This document shows, piece after piece, positions 16,237 through 28,863 of a stretch of DNA of 64,000 nucleotides (positions are counted from its first letter, which is position 1; each line of letters starts with the position of its first letter). This DNA is from Bradyrhizobium sp. WBOS07 (lineage in GTDB: Bacteria; Pseudomonadota; Alphaproteobacteria; Rhizobiales; Xanthobacteraceae). The notes below the pieces were generated by a model. The model was not told where the DNA came from, ran no database searches, and saw nothing but the letters and a program-made list of their open reading frames with translations. The DNA lies in contig NZ_CP029008.1 of NCBI RefSeq assembly GCF_024585165.1, positions 4,402,001 to 4,466,000 of the forward strand. The letters run 5' to 3'. The translations under genes were made by a program, and so were the position numbers.

Positions 16237-17184
16237 TCAGCCCCAAGGACCACGCGAAGGACCACGCGACGATGAGCGCCCCCACGGACCACGCGGCGGG
16301 TAGTTCTCGTTGGCGCCGACCGACGGCGCGGCCCGCGTGCCGAGCTCGGCCGCCAGCTGCTGAAGCGCGGCGATGCGGTTCTGCGTCGACGGATGGGTGG
16401 CGAACAGATTGTCCACGCCATGGCCCGACAGCGGATTGATGATGAACATGTGCGCGGTCGCGGGGTTGCGCTCGGCCTCGTAGTTCGGCACCTGATGCGC
16501 GGCGCCCTCGATCTTCACCAACGCGGAGGCCAGCCACATCGGCTGTCCCGCGATGCGCGCACCGAGGTTGTCCGCGGCGTATTCACGGGTGCGGCTGATT
16601 GCCATCTGCACCAGCATGGCGCCGAGCGGAGCGAGGATCATCATCAGGATCGAGCCGACGATGCCGAGACCATTGTTGTTCTCGCGATTGCCGCCGAAGA
16701 ACATGCCGAACTGCGCCAGCATCGAGATCGCGCCGGCGATGGTCGCGGTGATAGTCATCAGCAGCGTGTCGTGATTCTTGATATGGGCGAGCTCGTGCGC
16801 GATCACGCCGGCGAGCTCCTCGCGGCTGAGCTGGCGCATCAGGCCGGTGGTGACGGCAACCGCGGCATTTTGCGGATTTCGTCCGGTCGCGAACGCGTTG
16901 GGCTGCGGCTCGTCCATCAGGAAGACCCGCGGCATCGGCAGGCCGGCACGGCCGGCAAGCTCGGCGACGAGCCCGACCAGCTCCGGCGCGCTCGAACGGT
17001 CGACCTCATGGGCGCCGTACATCGAGAGCACCATGCGGTCGGAGTTCCAGTAGGTGAAGAGATTGGTCGCCGCGGCGATAACGAGCGCGATCATGGCGCC
17101 CGAGGCGCCGCCGATCAGATAGCCGACGCCCATAAACAGGGCGGTCAGGCCTGCGAGCAGAATTGCGGTACGAAGATAGTTCAT
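16237..17184 (-). CDS. htpX: Protease HtpX, membrane zinc metalloprotease
   Basis: A 315-residue M48 family protease of the inner membrane that degrades misfolded membrane proteins. Two hydrophobic segments lie at 5-23 and 27-45, and two more in the 140-195 region. The zinc motif HELAH is at 130-134 and the third ligand Glu is in the [10 protein letters not shown] block. Family landmarks [11 protein letters not shown] and FATHPST are present. The C-terminus is extended by a Gly/Pro/Arg/Ser tail repeating RGPWG (residues about 298-315), which is not part of the core. Usually heat- or envelope-stress-regulated; no sigma-32 site is obvious here. Confidence 0.95.
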   Translation of the reverse strand: MNYLRTAILLAGLTALFMGVGYLIGGASGAMIALVIAAATNLFTYWNSDRMVLSMYGAHEVDRSSAPELVGLVAELAGRAGLPMPRVFLMDEPQPNAFATGRNPQNAAVAVTTGLMRQLSREELAGVIAHELAHIKNHDTLLMTITATIAGAISMLAQFGMFFGGNRENNNGLGIVGSILMMILAPLGAMLVQMAISRTREYAADNLGARIAGQPMWLASALVKIEGAAHQVPNYEAERNPATAHMFIINPLSGHGVDNLFATHPSTQNRIAALQQLAAELGTRAAPSVGANENYPPRGPWGRSSSRGPSRGPWG

Positions 17185-17370
17185 GGCCGTCTCCCAGAGC
17201 CGGCCGCGGCTGCTGGAAGCACCTGCAGGCCGGCAAGCATCAGGTAGGGATGACCCCGGCCGGAGTGCAAGGTTTCAAGGTGCGTCGCGGAGCCGCGGCA
17301 CTGGTTTGCTCACCCTACTTCCATTAAACTTCATTCAGAATCCAAGCGTCTCCTCCCCGCCGGAAACTCC

Positions 17371-18672
17371 ATGCTCCAGACCCGATTTGCGATCGCGGCC
17401 GTTGCTCTCGCTGCGCTGTCCTTTCCTGCCTCCGCCCAGCTCCAGCCTCCGCCCGCCAGGGCCCCTGCCCCCAAGGCGGCCGCGCCCTCGCCGCGCGCCG
17501 CCTCGTGCCACAACGGCGCGAGCTTCGATCGCTTCCTGGCCGACGTGAAGAGCCAGGCGGTGGCGGCCGGCGTGTCGCAGCGGACGATCGCGGAGGCCTC
17601 GCCCTACCTCGTCTACGACCAGGGCATCGTCAACCGCGACCGCGGCCAGCGCGTGTTCGGCCAGCTCTTCACCGAATTCGCGGGACGCATGGCCGCGCCC
17701 TATCGCATGCAGAACGGCCAGCAGCACATCAAGCAACACGCGGCTGCTTTCGCGCGCGCGGAGAAGGACTATGGCGTGCCGCCGGCGGTGATCGCCGCGT
17801 TCTGGGGGCTGGAAAGCGACTTCGGCGCCAACATGGGCAATCTGCCGACGCTGAAATCGCTGGTCTCGCTCGCCTATGATTGCCGCCGCTCCGAGATGTT
17901 CGTGGGCGAGACCATCGCCGCGCTGAAGATCATCGACCGCGGCGACCTGCATCCCGACGAGATGATCGGCTCCTGGGCCGGCGAGCTCGGGCAGACCCAG
18001 TTCCTGCCGGTGCATTACGTCAACTACGCCGTCGATTATGACGGCGACGGACGGCGCGACCTGTTGCGCTCGCCGGCCGACGTGATCGGCTCGACCGCGA
18101 ACTACATCGCCAACGGCTTGAAGTGGCGGCGCGGCGAGCCGTGGCTGGAGGAGATCAAGGTGCCGCCGAACCTGCCGTGGGAAAAGACCGATCTCACGGT
18201 GCGGGAGCCGCGCTCGACATGGGCGCAGCTGGGGGTCACCTATCCCGATGGCCGTCCCCTGCCGAACGACAATCTGCCGGCCTCCGTGCTGCTGCCGATG
18301 GGGCGCTTTGGTCCGGCCTTCATGGCCTATGCGAATTTCGCCGCCTACACCGAGTGGAATAACTCGCTGATCTATTCGACCACGGCGGGCTATCTCGCCT
18401 CGCGCATTGCCGGCGCCGCCCCCATGCGCAAGCCGGCCCAACCAGTGCCGCAACTGCCGTTCAACGAGCTGAAGGAATTGCAGCAGCTCCTGGTGCGCGC
18501 CGGGTTTAATGTCGGCAAGGTCGACGGCGTGCTGGGCCAGCAGAGCCGAATTGCGGTGAAGGCGATGCAGACCAAGTTCGGCCTGCCGGCCGATTCCTGG
18601 CCGACCGCCGAGTTGCTCGCCCGCATGCGCGGCGGCACGGTCCAGGCGCAGCCACAGGCGACGATCCGCTGA
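17371..18672 (+). CDS. Lytic murein transglycosylase B-type with peptidoglycan-binding domain
   Basis: A 433-residue periplasmic enzyme. A signal peptide covers residues 1-22 (SFPASAQ), then a Pro/Ala linker. The MltB-type catalytic domain spans about 48-350, with the catalytic Glu148 in FWGLESDFGANMG and the conserved GELGQTQFLP block. It cleaves the MurNAc-GlcNAc bond, forming 1,6-anhydro ends. A C-terminal peptidoglycan-binding domain (about 370-425, LQQLLVRAGFNVGKVDG) targets it to the wall. No lipobox Cys is present, so it is likely soluble in the periplasm. Confidence 0.93.
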   Translation: MLQTRFAIAAVALAALSFPASAQLQPPPARAPAPKAAAPSPRAASCHNGASFDRFLADVKSQAVAAGVSQRTIAEASPYLVYDQGIVNRDRGQRVFGQLFTEFAGRMAAPYRMQNGQQHIKQHAAAFARAEKDYGVPPAVIAAFWGLESDFGANMGNLPTLKSLVSLAYDCRRSEMFVGETIAALKIIDRGDLHPDEMIGSWAGELGQTQFLPVHYVNYAVDYDGDGRRDLLRSPADVIGSTANYIANGLKWRRGEPWLEEIKVPPNLPWEKTDLTVREPRSTWAQLGVTYPDGRPLPNDNLPASVLLPMGRFGPAFMAYANFAAYTEWNNSLIYSTTAGYLASRIAGAAPMRKPAQPVPQLPFNELKELQQLLVRAGFNVGKVDGVLGQQSRIAVKAMQTKFGLPADSWPTAELLARMRGGTVQAQPQATIR

Positions 18673-18680
18673 ACCCTCTG

Positions 18681-18786
18681 CTGTCATGCCCCGGCTCGAC
18701 CGGGGCATCCAGTACGCCGCGGCCTATCGATCAACCATAGCCGTCTCGGCGTACTGGATCGCCCGGTCAAAGCCGGGCGATGACAG
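18681..18786. repeat. Intergenic palindrome, family C copy 2
   Basis: Opens CTGTCATGCCCCGGC and closes GGGCGATGACAG, with inner arms around CATCCAGTACGCCGCGG and its near complement. Same family as 12691-12794. It starts 9 bases after the transglycosylase stop. Confidence 0.8.
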
Positions 18787-18947
18787 CGTCGCGGCGATGA
18801 CAGTGAGGGTGTGGCGCGACGCTACCGCGAGCAGCGCGAGATTTTCGCATCGCACAAGCCGATTTCGCGATTGTATTTTTCCCTGAGGCTCCCATGTGAG
18901 TGGCTCAGGTTTTCTCCTGAGATTTCCCACTCACGAAGCGAGCACAC

Positions 18948-19451
18948 ATGTCCTTCTACGACGCGGTCGTCCCCGCCTATCTGCAAATGCTGAACAGCGT
19001 CACCGGGCTGCTGACCAAAGCCGAGGCGCATTGCGCGGCCAAGAAGATCGACCCCAGCGTCCTGCTCGGCTCCCGCCTCTTTCCGGACATGCTGCCGCTG
19101 TCGAGGCAAATCCAGCTCGTCAGCGATTTCGCCGCCAAGGGTTGCGCGCGCCTGACCCACAGCGAGGTCCCCTCGACGCCCGACACCGAGACGAGCTTTG
19201 CGGAGTTGAAGCAGCGGCTGGCGAAGACGATCGATTACGTGAAGTCATTCAAGCCCGAACAATTCGAGGGCGCAGATGCCAAGGACGTCACCTTCCCGAC
19301 CGGGCCCGACAAGACCACGACCCTGAAGGGCCAGCAATTCCTCAGCGCGTTCTCGCTGCCGAACTTCTATTTCCACTGCGCGACCGCCCACGGCATCCTG
19401 CGCCACAACGGCGTCGAGATCGGCAAGCGCGACTTCATGGGCCTGACCTGA
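18948..19451 (+). CDS. DUF1993 family protein
   Basis: A 167-residue soluble protein starting MSFYDAVVPAYLQMLNSVTG. This N-terminus and the late block FSLPNFYFHCATAHGILRHNGV are characteristic of DUF1993, a four-helix DinB-like fold. The conserved His in the last block could bind metal, as DinB-like proteins often do. Function is unknown. No operon partner is evident, with the next gene starting 188 bases downstream. Confidence 0.85.
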   Translation: MSFYDAVVPAYLQMLNSVTGLLTKAEAHCAAKKIDPSVLLGSRLFPDMLPLSRQIQLVSDFAAKGCARLTHSEVPSTPDTETSFAELKQRLAKTIDYVKSFKPEQFEGADAKDVTFPTGPDKTTTLKGQQFLSAFSLPNFYFHCATAHGILRHNGVEIGKRDFMGLT

Positions 19452-19639
19452 CTTGCCAATCGCGACTTGGCAATCGCGCGCGGCAGTCGAAATCCGCCGC
19501 CGCGGCCGGGATTGCACATGAATTATGCTACGCGGGACTTGCCGCGTAGCTCGCCTGCACTTTCCGTATGGCTCGTCTCTTGCGCCTGATGTCGCGATGC
19601 ACAAGTGTTCCTGACCTTTCACCGTCTGGAACATTCCAA

Positions 19640-20740
19640 ATGAGCCGTTCGACCAAATTGTTTGAGACCTACAAGCTCGGCCCGATCACGCTGGCCAATC
19701 GCCTCGTGATGGCGCCGCTGACGCGCAACCGCGCCGTACCAGGAACGTTCGTGCCCGGCGCGCTCGCCGCCGAATATTACGGCCAGCGCGCCTCCGCCGG
19801 CCTTCTGGTCACCGAAGCAAGCCAGGTCTCGCAACAAGGGCAAGGCTACCAGGACACTCCTGGCATCTACAGCAAGGACCAGGTCGCCGGCTGGCGCAAG
19901 GTCACGGACAAGGTGCATGAGCGCGGCGGCAGGATCTTCATCCAGCTCTGGCATGTCGGCCGCATCTCGCATGTCGATCTCCAGGCAGGCGGCGCAGCGC
20001 CGGTGGCGCCGAGTGCGATCCGCGCCAAAGGCAAGACTTTCGTGAACGGCGGCTTCGCCGACGTCTCCGAGCCGCGCGCACTCGAGCTTTCCGAAATTCC
20101 GGGGATCATCGACGATTTCAAGCGCGCCACGAAGAACGCGCTCGAAGCGGGCTTCGACGGCGTCGAGATTCACGGCGCCAATGGCTACCTGCTCGATCAG
20201 TTCGCCAAGGACGGCGCCAACAAGCGCACGGACGCTTACGGTGGCTCCATCGAGAACCGGGCGCGCCTGATGCTTGACGTGTCGAAAGCCGTCGCCGCCG
20301 AGGCCGGCGCCGATCGCACCGGCATCCGCATCTCGCCGGTGACGCCGGCCAACGACATCTCCGACAGCAATCCGCAAGCCCTGTTCGATCACATCGTCGA
20401 TCGTCTCAGCGCACTGAAGTTGGTCTATCTCCACGTCGTCGAAGGCGCCACCGGCGGGCCACGCGACTTCGCGCCGTTCGACTACGCATCCTTGCGCAAG
20501 CGCTTCTCCGGCGCCTACATCGCCAACAACGGCTATGATTTCGATCTCGCCACCAAGGTGCTGGACGCGAACGCAGCCGACCTCATCGCCTTCGGCAAGC
20601 CGTTCATCTCCAACCCGGACCTGGTCGAGCGGCTGAAGCAGGGTGCGGCGCTGAACGACTGGGACAAGACCACGTTCTACGGCGGCGGCGCCAAGGGGTA
20701 TACGGACTACCCGACGCTGGCGGCCGAGCCGGCGGAGTAA
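19640..20740 (+). CDS. Old Yellow Enzyme family alkene reductase
   Basis: A 366-residue FMN-dependent NADPH oxidoreductase of the NemA/OYE family, reducing activated C=C bonds or nitro groups. The start at MSRSTKLFETYKLG is preferred over the longer frame from 19568. Landmarks: LANRLVMAPLTRNRA at the N-terminus; the substrate-binding His/Asn pair in EIHGANGYLLDQF; the AYGGSIENRARL block; and the FMN phosphate site near LIAFGKPFISNPDL. Substrate cannot be read from sequence; electrophile detoxification is usual. Single gene followed by a repeat. Confidence 0.92.
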   Translation: MSRSTKLFETYKLGPITLANRLVMAPLTRNRAVPGTFVPGALAAEYYGQRASAGLLVTEASQVSQQGQGYQDTPGIYSKDQVAGWRKVTDKVHERGGRIFIQLWHVGRISHVDLQAGGAAPVAPSAIRAKGKTFVNGGFADVSEPRALELSEIPGIIDDFKRATKNALEAGFDGVEIHGANGYLLDQFAKDGANKRTDAYGGSIENRARLMLDVSKAVAAEAGADRTGIRISPVTPANDISDSNPQALFDHIVDRLSALKLVYLHVVEGATGGPRDFAPFDYASLRKRFSGAYIANNGYDFDLATKVLDANAADLIAFGKPFISNPDLVERLKQGAALNDWDKTTFYGGGAKGYTDYPTLAAEPAE

Positions 20741-20765
20741 GCGGCGCGCGGTTGCTCCATCCTCC

Positions 20766-20849
20766 GTCATTGCGAGGAGCGCAGCGACGAAGCAATCCAG
20801 GGTCTTTCCGCGGTGACAGGCTGGATTGCTTCGCTTCGCTCGCAATGAC
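20766..20849. repeat. Intergenic palindrome, family B copy 1
   Basis: Inverted arms starting GTCATTGCGAGGAGCGCAGC and ending CTTCGCTCGCAATGAC, with GAAGCAATCCAG / CTGGATTGCTTC inside. Other copies are at 39400-39478 and a decayed one at about 43383-43442. Confidence 0.82.
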
Positions 20850-20883
20850 GATGCGGAGACAGCGCAGTGAACACAGAAAGTAA

Positions 20884-20909
20884 AAAGGCCGGGATTGCTC
20901 CCGGCCTTT
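20884..20909. terminator. Bidirectional intrinsic terminator
   Basis: A perfect 11-bp stem, AAAGGCCGGGA / TCCCGGCCTTT, loop TTGC. On the minus strand it is followed by further T (CCTTTTTA), so it should end the long glp operon; on the plus strand it can serve the preceding reductase gene. Confidence 0.85.
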
Positions 20910-20934
20910 CGCATTTGATGGCGCTATCCGCCGC

Positions 20935-22731
<1,797 letters not shown>

Positions 22732-22807
22732 GGTGTTCCTCCGTTGCAGCGACAAACTTTTATACAGGTCCGGGTTGCCCCCGGATCTGGCCGTCCCTTC
22801 GCGAGCT

Positions 22808-23137
22808 TCAGACCGTGCGAAAAATAAGCACGGCCGTGGCCAGCGAAATTCCACTTGCGAGCCACAGGCTCGAAATCTCAAACCCCTCCTCGCCGATCGG
22901 CAGCGTGGCGACCGGATCAGTGCCGACGACACCGATCCACACGAGGTGGATGACGGCGGCCACGATCAACGAGACGAACAGGCGATCGCCGCGCGTGGTC
23001 GGGATGCGCAGCACGCCGACGCGCTCGGCCTCGGGATAGACCGCGGCGAGCCAGGTCATCACCGCAAGCGTGCAGGCGAGCGCGGCGAAGAAGATCGCAG
23101 TCGGCAGCGTCCAGGCCATCCATGCGATTGATTCCAT
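22808..23137 (-). CDS. glpU: DUF2160 membrane protein of the glycerol transporter (GlpU)
   Basis: A 109-residue protein starting MESIAWMAWTLPTAIFFAAL, with AAGGAG upstream. Three hydrophobic segments are visible: about 9-32, 51-70 and 88-107. It matches DUF2160, a small membrane protein found only within glycerol ABC transporter operons, between the second permease and the binding protein. Role in transport is not known; an accessory subunit is likely. The name follows gene position. The gap to glpQ is 71 bases. Confidence 0.8.
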   Translation of the reverse strand: MESIAWMAWTLPTAIFFAALACTLAVMTWLAAVYPEAERVGVLRIPTTRGDRLFVSLIVAAVIHLVWIGVVGTDPVATLPIGEEGFEISSLWLASGISLATAVLIFRTV

Positions 23138-23208
23138 AGCTCTTACTCCTTGCGCATGATCTGGTCCGAAAACCGGCTTCCACTTTTCGGGATCATGCGC
23201 GCCTCCCC

Positions 23209-24916
<1,708 letters not shown>

Positions 24917-24917
<1 letters not shown>

Positions 24918-26002
24918 CAGGCAGCTCCCTCCACCAGAAGGCTGTCGGCATAGACGTGGACGTGTGACGGATCGAATTTCAGACCGGCCATGCCGTCCGA
25001 GCTGGCGAATCCGGCGGGCGCGCGCGCCGCGAGCTTGGCGTCGCCGAAGCGCGCGCGCGCAAAACGGATGCGGCCGAGGTCGTCGAGCCGCTCGATCTTC
25101 GCCGTGAGCAGGCCGGGCGCGGGCGCAACGACCTCGACGAATTCGGGCCGGACGCCGATCTCGATCTTGGCGCCGGCCGGCAGGTTGTCGTAGGCGCGGG
25201 TGAGCGCGATGACGTGGCCGCCGACCCGCGCCTCACGCCCCCTCACCTCGGCCGGCAGGATGTTCATGCCGGGCGAGCCGATGAAATAGCCGACGAAGGT
25301 ATGCGCCGGCTTGTCGAACAGCTCGGCCGGCGTGCCGCTCTGTACCACGCGGCCGTCATGCATGACGACGACGGTGTCGGCAAAGGTCAGCGCCTCGGTC
25401 TGGTCGTGGGTGACGTAGATCATCGTGAGGTCGAGCTCGCGATGCAGCGCCTTCAGCTTGGAGCGGAGCTGCCATTTCAGCTCGGGATCGATCACCGTCA
25501 GCGGCTCGTCGAACAGCACGGCGGCGACGTCGGAACGGACGAGGCCGCGGCCGAGCGAGATCTTCTGCTTGGCGTCGGCGGTGAGCCGCGTCGCCTTGCG
25601 GTTCAGATAGGGCTCGAGGTCGAGCAGGCGGCCGATCTCGGCCACGCGCTTGTCGATCTCGGCCTTCGGCACGCCGCGGTTCTTCAGCGGAAACGCCAGG
25701 TTCTGCCCCACCGTCATGGTGTCGTAGATCACCGGAAACTGGAACACCTGGGCGATGTTGCGCTTCTGGGTTGACAGCGGTGTGATGTCCACGCCGTCGA
25801 ACAGGATTTTCCCCCGCGACGGCGTGATGATGCCGGAGATGACGTTGAGCAGCGTGGTCTTGCCGCAGCCGCTCGGCCCGAGCAGCGCATAGGCGCCGCC
25901 CTGCCGCCAGGTCATGGTGACCGGCTTCAGCGCGAAAGTCTCCTGCGGCGCGTTGTTGCCACCGTAGGAATGGGCGAGATCGACGAGGTCAATGCGGGCC
26001 AT
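24917..26002 (-). CDS. glpT: Glycerol ABC transporter ATPase GlpT
   Basis: A 361-residue MalK/UgpC-type ATPase starting MARIDLVDLAHSYGG. Walker A GPSGCGKTT is canonical at 42-50, the Q-loop is in AQVFQFP, Walker B is AVLFDEP at about 161-167 and the switch His199 is present in YVTHDQTEAL. The LSGGQ signature is missing: the equivalent stretch at 140-147 reads LTADAKQK. The partner GlpS shows the opposite pattern. A C-terminal TOBE-like domain follows. The naming is the rhizobial glycerol one, not the E. coli GlpT antiporter. It starts 11 bases after glpS. Confidence 0.9.
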
Positions 26003-26013
26003 GGCGCATCTCC

Positions 26014-27090
26014 TCAGGAGCTCGGTGCCGCGACGAGGCGATCCGCCGCGTCGAACACGAAGACATCGTTGGGATCGAGCACGGCGTCGAGCGTCTGGCC
26101 CGGCTCGAATTCGTGCACGCCATGCAGCACCGCCACCCAGTTCGATCCGTCGCGGGTCAGATGCACGAAACTCTCCGAACCGGTGATCTCGGTCACCGTG
26201 ACAGTGGCGTGGAACGCATGGCGATCGGCCTCGCCATTGGCGAGCGCAAGCTGATGCGCGCGGAAGCCGACGCGATAGGCCCCGTCGGCGAGGCCTGAAT
26301 AAAGACCGAAGGCCGGCGAAGCCGTGCCGCCGGCATATGCGACCTGCCCGTTCTTCTTCTCGATGCCGACCAGGTTGAGCGGCGGATCGGAGAACACCTG
26401 TGCGACGCGCAGCGTGTGCGGCCGGCGATAGACATTGGTCGTCTCGCCCATCTGCAGCGCCTGGCCTTCCCACATGCACACCGTGTTGCCGCCGAGCAGC
26501 AGCGCCTCGGTCGGCTCGGTGGTGGCATAGACGAAGATCGCGCCCGAGGCTTCGAAGATGCGCGGCAGCTCGGCGCGCAGCTCCTCGCGGAGCTTGTAGT
26601 CGAGATTGGCGAGCGGCTCGTCGAGCAGCACGAGATCGGCGCCCTTGACCAGGGCGCGTGCAATCGCGGTGCGTTGCTGCTGGCCGCCGGAAAGCTGCAG
26701 CGGGGTGCGCTTCAGGAATGGCTCGAGCCGCAGCAGCTTTGCGGCCTCCGCCACCCGCGCCTCGATCTCGTCGCGGGGCTTGCCCTGCACGCGCAGAGGC
26801 GAAGCGATGTTCTCATAGACCGTGAGCGAGGGATAATTGATGAATTGCTGGTAGACCATGGCGACCGAACGCCGGCGCACGTCGGCGCCGGTGACGTCCT
26901 TGCCATTCACCACCACCTTGCCCGTGGTCGGCTTGTCGAGGCCGGCGAGCAACCGCATGATCGAGGTCTTGCCCGACAGCGTCGGCCCAAGCAGCACGTT
27001 CAGGGTGCCGCTATCGAACGTCAGCGAGACGTCGCGGATGTGGGGGATTCCATCGACGGTCCGGGTCACATGGTCGAGTGTCACGGTCAT
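26014..27090 (-). CDS. glpS: Glycerol ABC transporter ATPase GlpS
   Basis: A 358-residue MalK-type ATPase starting MTVTLDHVTRTVDGIP. Walker A is GPTLSGKT at 35-42, the Q-loop is in VYQQFIN, the signature LSGGQQQR is intact at 133-140 and Walker B is LVLLDEP near 153-159. The switch-loop His is replaced: VYATTEPTEAL has Thr191 where YVTHDQ has His. With GlpT it should form a heterodimer having one consensus and one degenerate ATP site. A C-terminal regulatory/TOBE domain follows. The start overlaps the glpD stop by 4 bases (ATGA). Confidence 0.9.
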   Translation of the reverse strand: MTVTLDHVTRTVDGIPHIRDVSLTFDSGTLNVLLGPTLSGKTSIMRLLAGLDKPTTGKVVVNGKDVTGADVRRRSVAMVYQQFINYPSLTVYENIASPLRVQGKPRDEIEARVAEAAKLLRLEPFLKRTPLQLSGGQQQRTAIARALVKGADLVLLDEPLANLDYKLREELRAELPRIFEASGAIFVYATTEPTEALLLGGNTVCMWEGQALQMGETTNVYRRPHTLRVAQVFSDPPLNLVGIEKKNGQVAYAGGTASPAFGLYSGLADGAYRVGFRAHQLALANGEADRHAFHATVTVTEITGSESFVHLTRDGSNWVAVLHGVHEFEPGQTLDAVLDPNDVFVFDAADRLVAAPSS

Positions 27091-28637
27091 GAGCGTCCTC
27101 CCGCTTCCAGCAGGGGACTTTGCGGCACGGCGTGGGTCCTGATCCAGTCGTCAAGCGCGCCGATCTCGTCGGCAGATAGTCGCAGGCCGAGCTTGGAACG
27201 GCGCCAGACCACGTCCTCGGCAGTGACGGCCCATTCATTGGCCATGAGGTAGCGAACCTCGCGCTCGGTCAGCGTCGCGCCAAAGGACTGGCCGAGATCG
27301 GCGGCCGATTTCGCGTCGCCGAGCAGTTTGACGGCCCTCGTGCCATAGGCGCGCGCGAGCCGCCGCGCATGCTCGTGACTGAGGAAAGGATAGCCACGCT
27401 GGAGCTCGGCGATCAACCCGTCGATATCGGACACGTTCATGTCACCGCCGGGCAGCGGCGATTTGCCGGTCCAGCCCTCGCGCGCCTTCGCGCTGCGCAA
27501 ATAAGGCGCGAGCCGCTCAAGCGCCTCTTCGGCGAGGCGGCGATAGGTCGTGATCTTGCCGCCATAGATCGACAGCAGCGGCACTCCGCCCGGCGTGTCG
27601 AGCTCGAACACGTAGTCGCGGGTGGCGGCCTTGGCTTCGCTGGCGCCGTCGTCATAGAGCGGGCGCACGCCGGAATAGGTCCAGACCACGTCCTCCGGCG
27701 TGACGGGCTTGGCCAGATATTCGCTCGCCGCCGTGCAGAGATACTGGATTTCCTCGGTCGTCGCCTTCACCTTGGCGGGATCGCCGTCATAGTCGCGGTC
27801 CGTGGTGCCGATCAGCGTGAAATCATCCTGATACGGAATCACGAAGATGATGCGGCCGTCGGCATTCTGGAACATGTAGGCGCGGTCGTGGTCGTAGAGC
27901 TTCCTGACCACGATGTGCGAGCCCTGCACCAGGCGCACCTTGGCCTTGGCGTTGACGCCGGCGCCGCGGCCGAGCACGTCCTCGACCCAGGGGCCGCCGG
28001 CATTGATCAGCGCCTTCGCCTGGATCTGCGAGCGCTCGCCGGTCAGCGTGTTGACCATGCCGACGGTCCAGAGGCCATCGGACTGGCGGATCTCGGTAGC
28101 TCGGGTGCGGGTGCGAATCTCGGCGCCCTTGTCGGCGGCATCGCGCGCGTTGAGCACGACGAGACGGGCGTCATCGACGAAGCAATCCGAATATTCGAAG
28201 GCGCGGCTGTAGCGATTCGGGATCAGCGGCTTGCCGACCTCGTCACGCCCCAGATCGACCGAGCGGGTCGCCGGCAACAGATGGCGGCCGCCAATGTGAT
28301 CATAGAGGAAGAGGCCGAGGCGCAGCAGCCAGGCGGGCCGCAGGCCGGCATGATGCGGCAAAACGAAACGGAGGGGGCGGAGGATGTGGGGGGCAATGCC
28401 CCACAGAACTTCGCGCTCGATCAGGGCCTCGCGGACCAGGCGAAACTCGTAATATTCGAGATAGCGCAGGCCGCCGTGCACCAGCTTGGTCGACCAGGAC
28501 GATGTCCCGCTCGCCAAATCGTTCATCTCACACAGGAAAACGGTATTGCCGCGGCCGACCGCGTCGCGCGCGATACCGCAGCCATTCACACCGCCTCCGA
28601 TGATGGCGAGGTCGAAAATACGCTCCAACAGACGCAT
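27087..28637 (-). CDS. glpD: Aerobic glycerol-3-phosphate dehydrogenase
   Basis: A 516-residue flavoenzyme oxidising sn-glycerol-3-phosphate to dihydroxyacetone phosphate, passing electrons to the quinone pool at the inner membrane. The FAD-binding motif FDLAIIGGGVNGCGIARDA is at residues 8-26, followed by GTSSWSTKLVHGGLRYLE; later blocks DFTLIGTTDRDYDG and SIYGGKITTYRRLAEEAL are diagnostic. It is the first gene of the glycerol operon. Glycerol kinase, needed to make its substrate, is not in this window. An array of phased GAAAG repeats lies 65 bases upstream. Confidence 0.96.
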   Translation of the reverse strand: MRLLERIFDLAIIGGGVNGCGIARDAVGRGNTVFLCEMNDLASGTSSWSTKLVHGGLRYLEYYEFRLVREALIEREVLWGIAPHILRPLRFVLPHHAGLRPAWLLRLGLFLYDHIGGRHLLPATRSVDLGRDEVGKPLIPNRYSRAFEYSDCFVDDARLVVLNARDAADKGAEIRTRTRATEIRQSDGLWTVGMVNTLTGERSQIQAKALINAGGPWVEDVLGRGAGVNAKAKVRLVQGSHIVVRKLYDHDRAYMFQNADGRIIFVIPYQDDFTLIGTTDRDYDGDPAKVKATTEEIQYLCTAASEYLAKPVTPEDVVWTYSGVRPLYDDGASEAKAATRDYVFELDTPGGVPLLSIYGGKITTYRRLAEEALERLAPYLRSAKAREGWTGKSPLPGGDMNVSDIDGLIAELQRGYPFLSHEHARRLARAYGTRAVKLLGDAKSAADLGQSFGATLTEREVRYLMANEWAVTAEDVVWRRSKLGLRLSADEIGALDDWIRTHAVPQSPLLEAGGRS

Positions 28638-28701
28638 CCCCCGGCGACCGCCCGTTCCTTCGAGCGGCTACTTTCGAATTTGATTAGATCACACCGCAAA
28701 A

Positions 28702-28739
28702 CGAAAGCAAGACGAAAGAGAAGCGAAAGGAAGTGAAAG
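28702..28739. promoter_or_regulatory. Phased GAAAG direct repeats, candidate GlpR operator
   Basis: GAAAG occurs at 28703, 28714, 28725 and 28735, each preceded by C (the last by T), that is with 11, 11 and 10 base spacing. This is about one helical turn, so all units face the same side of the DNA. DeoR-family repressors commonly bind such direct repeats, and glpR lies nearby. The array lies 65-102 bases before the glpD start. The repeats are seen directly; GlpR binding is inference. Confidence 0.6.
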
Positions 28740-28830
28740 TAGGCTTTTTTGACAGGCAGAATGGCGGCAAGAATGGCAGCTCCGACGGTGATCCGGACGG
28801 CACAGCGCTCTTGACGGCTGCGTCGCGAAA

Positions 28831-28859
28831 TTATAGTCATTATAGTCATACTGGACTAT
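28831..28859. promoter_or_regulatory. Repeats at the toxin-antitoxin promoter
   Basis: A tandem repeat TTATAGTCA (28831-28839 and 28840-28848) runs into the inverted repeat ATAGTC-N6-GACTAT (28842-28859), ending 4 bases before the antitoxin ATG. It contains -10-like TATAGT hexamers, with TTGACG at 28811 as a possible -35. Antitoxin autoregulation at this site is the usual arrangement and is inferred here. Confidence 0.55.
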
Positions 28860-28863
28860 TCGC

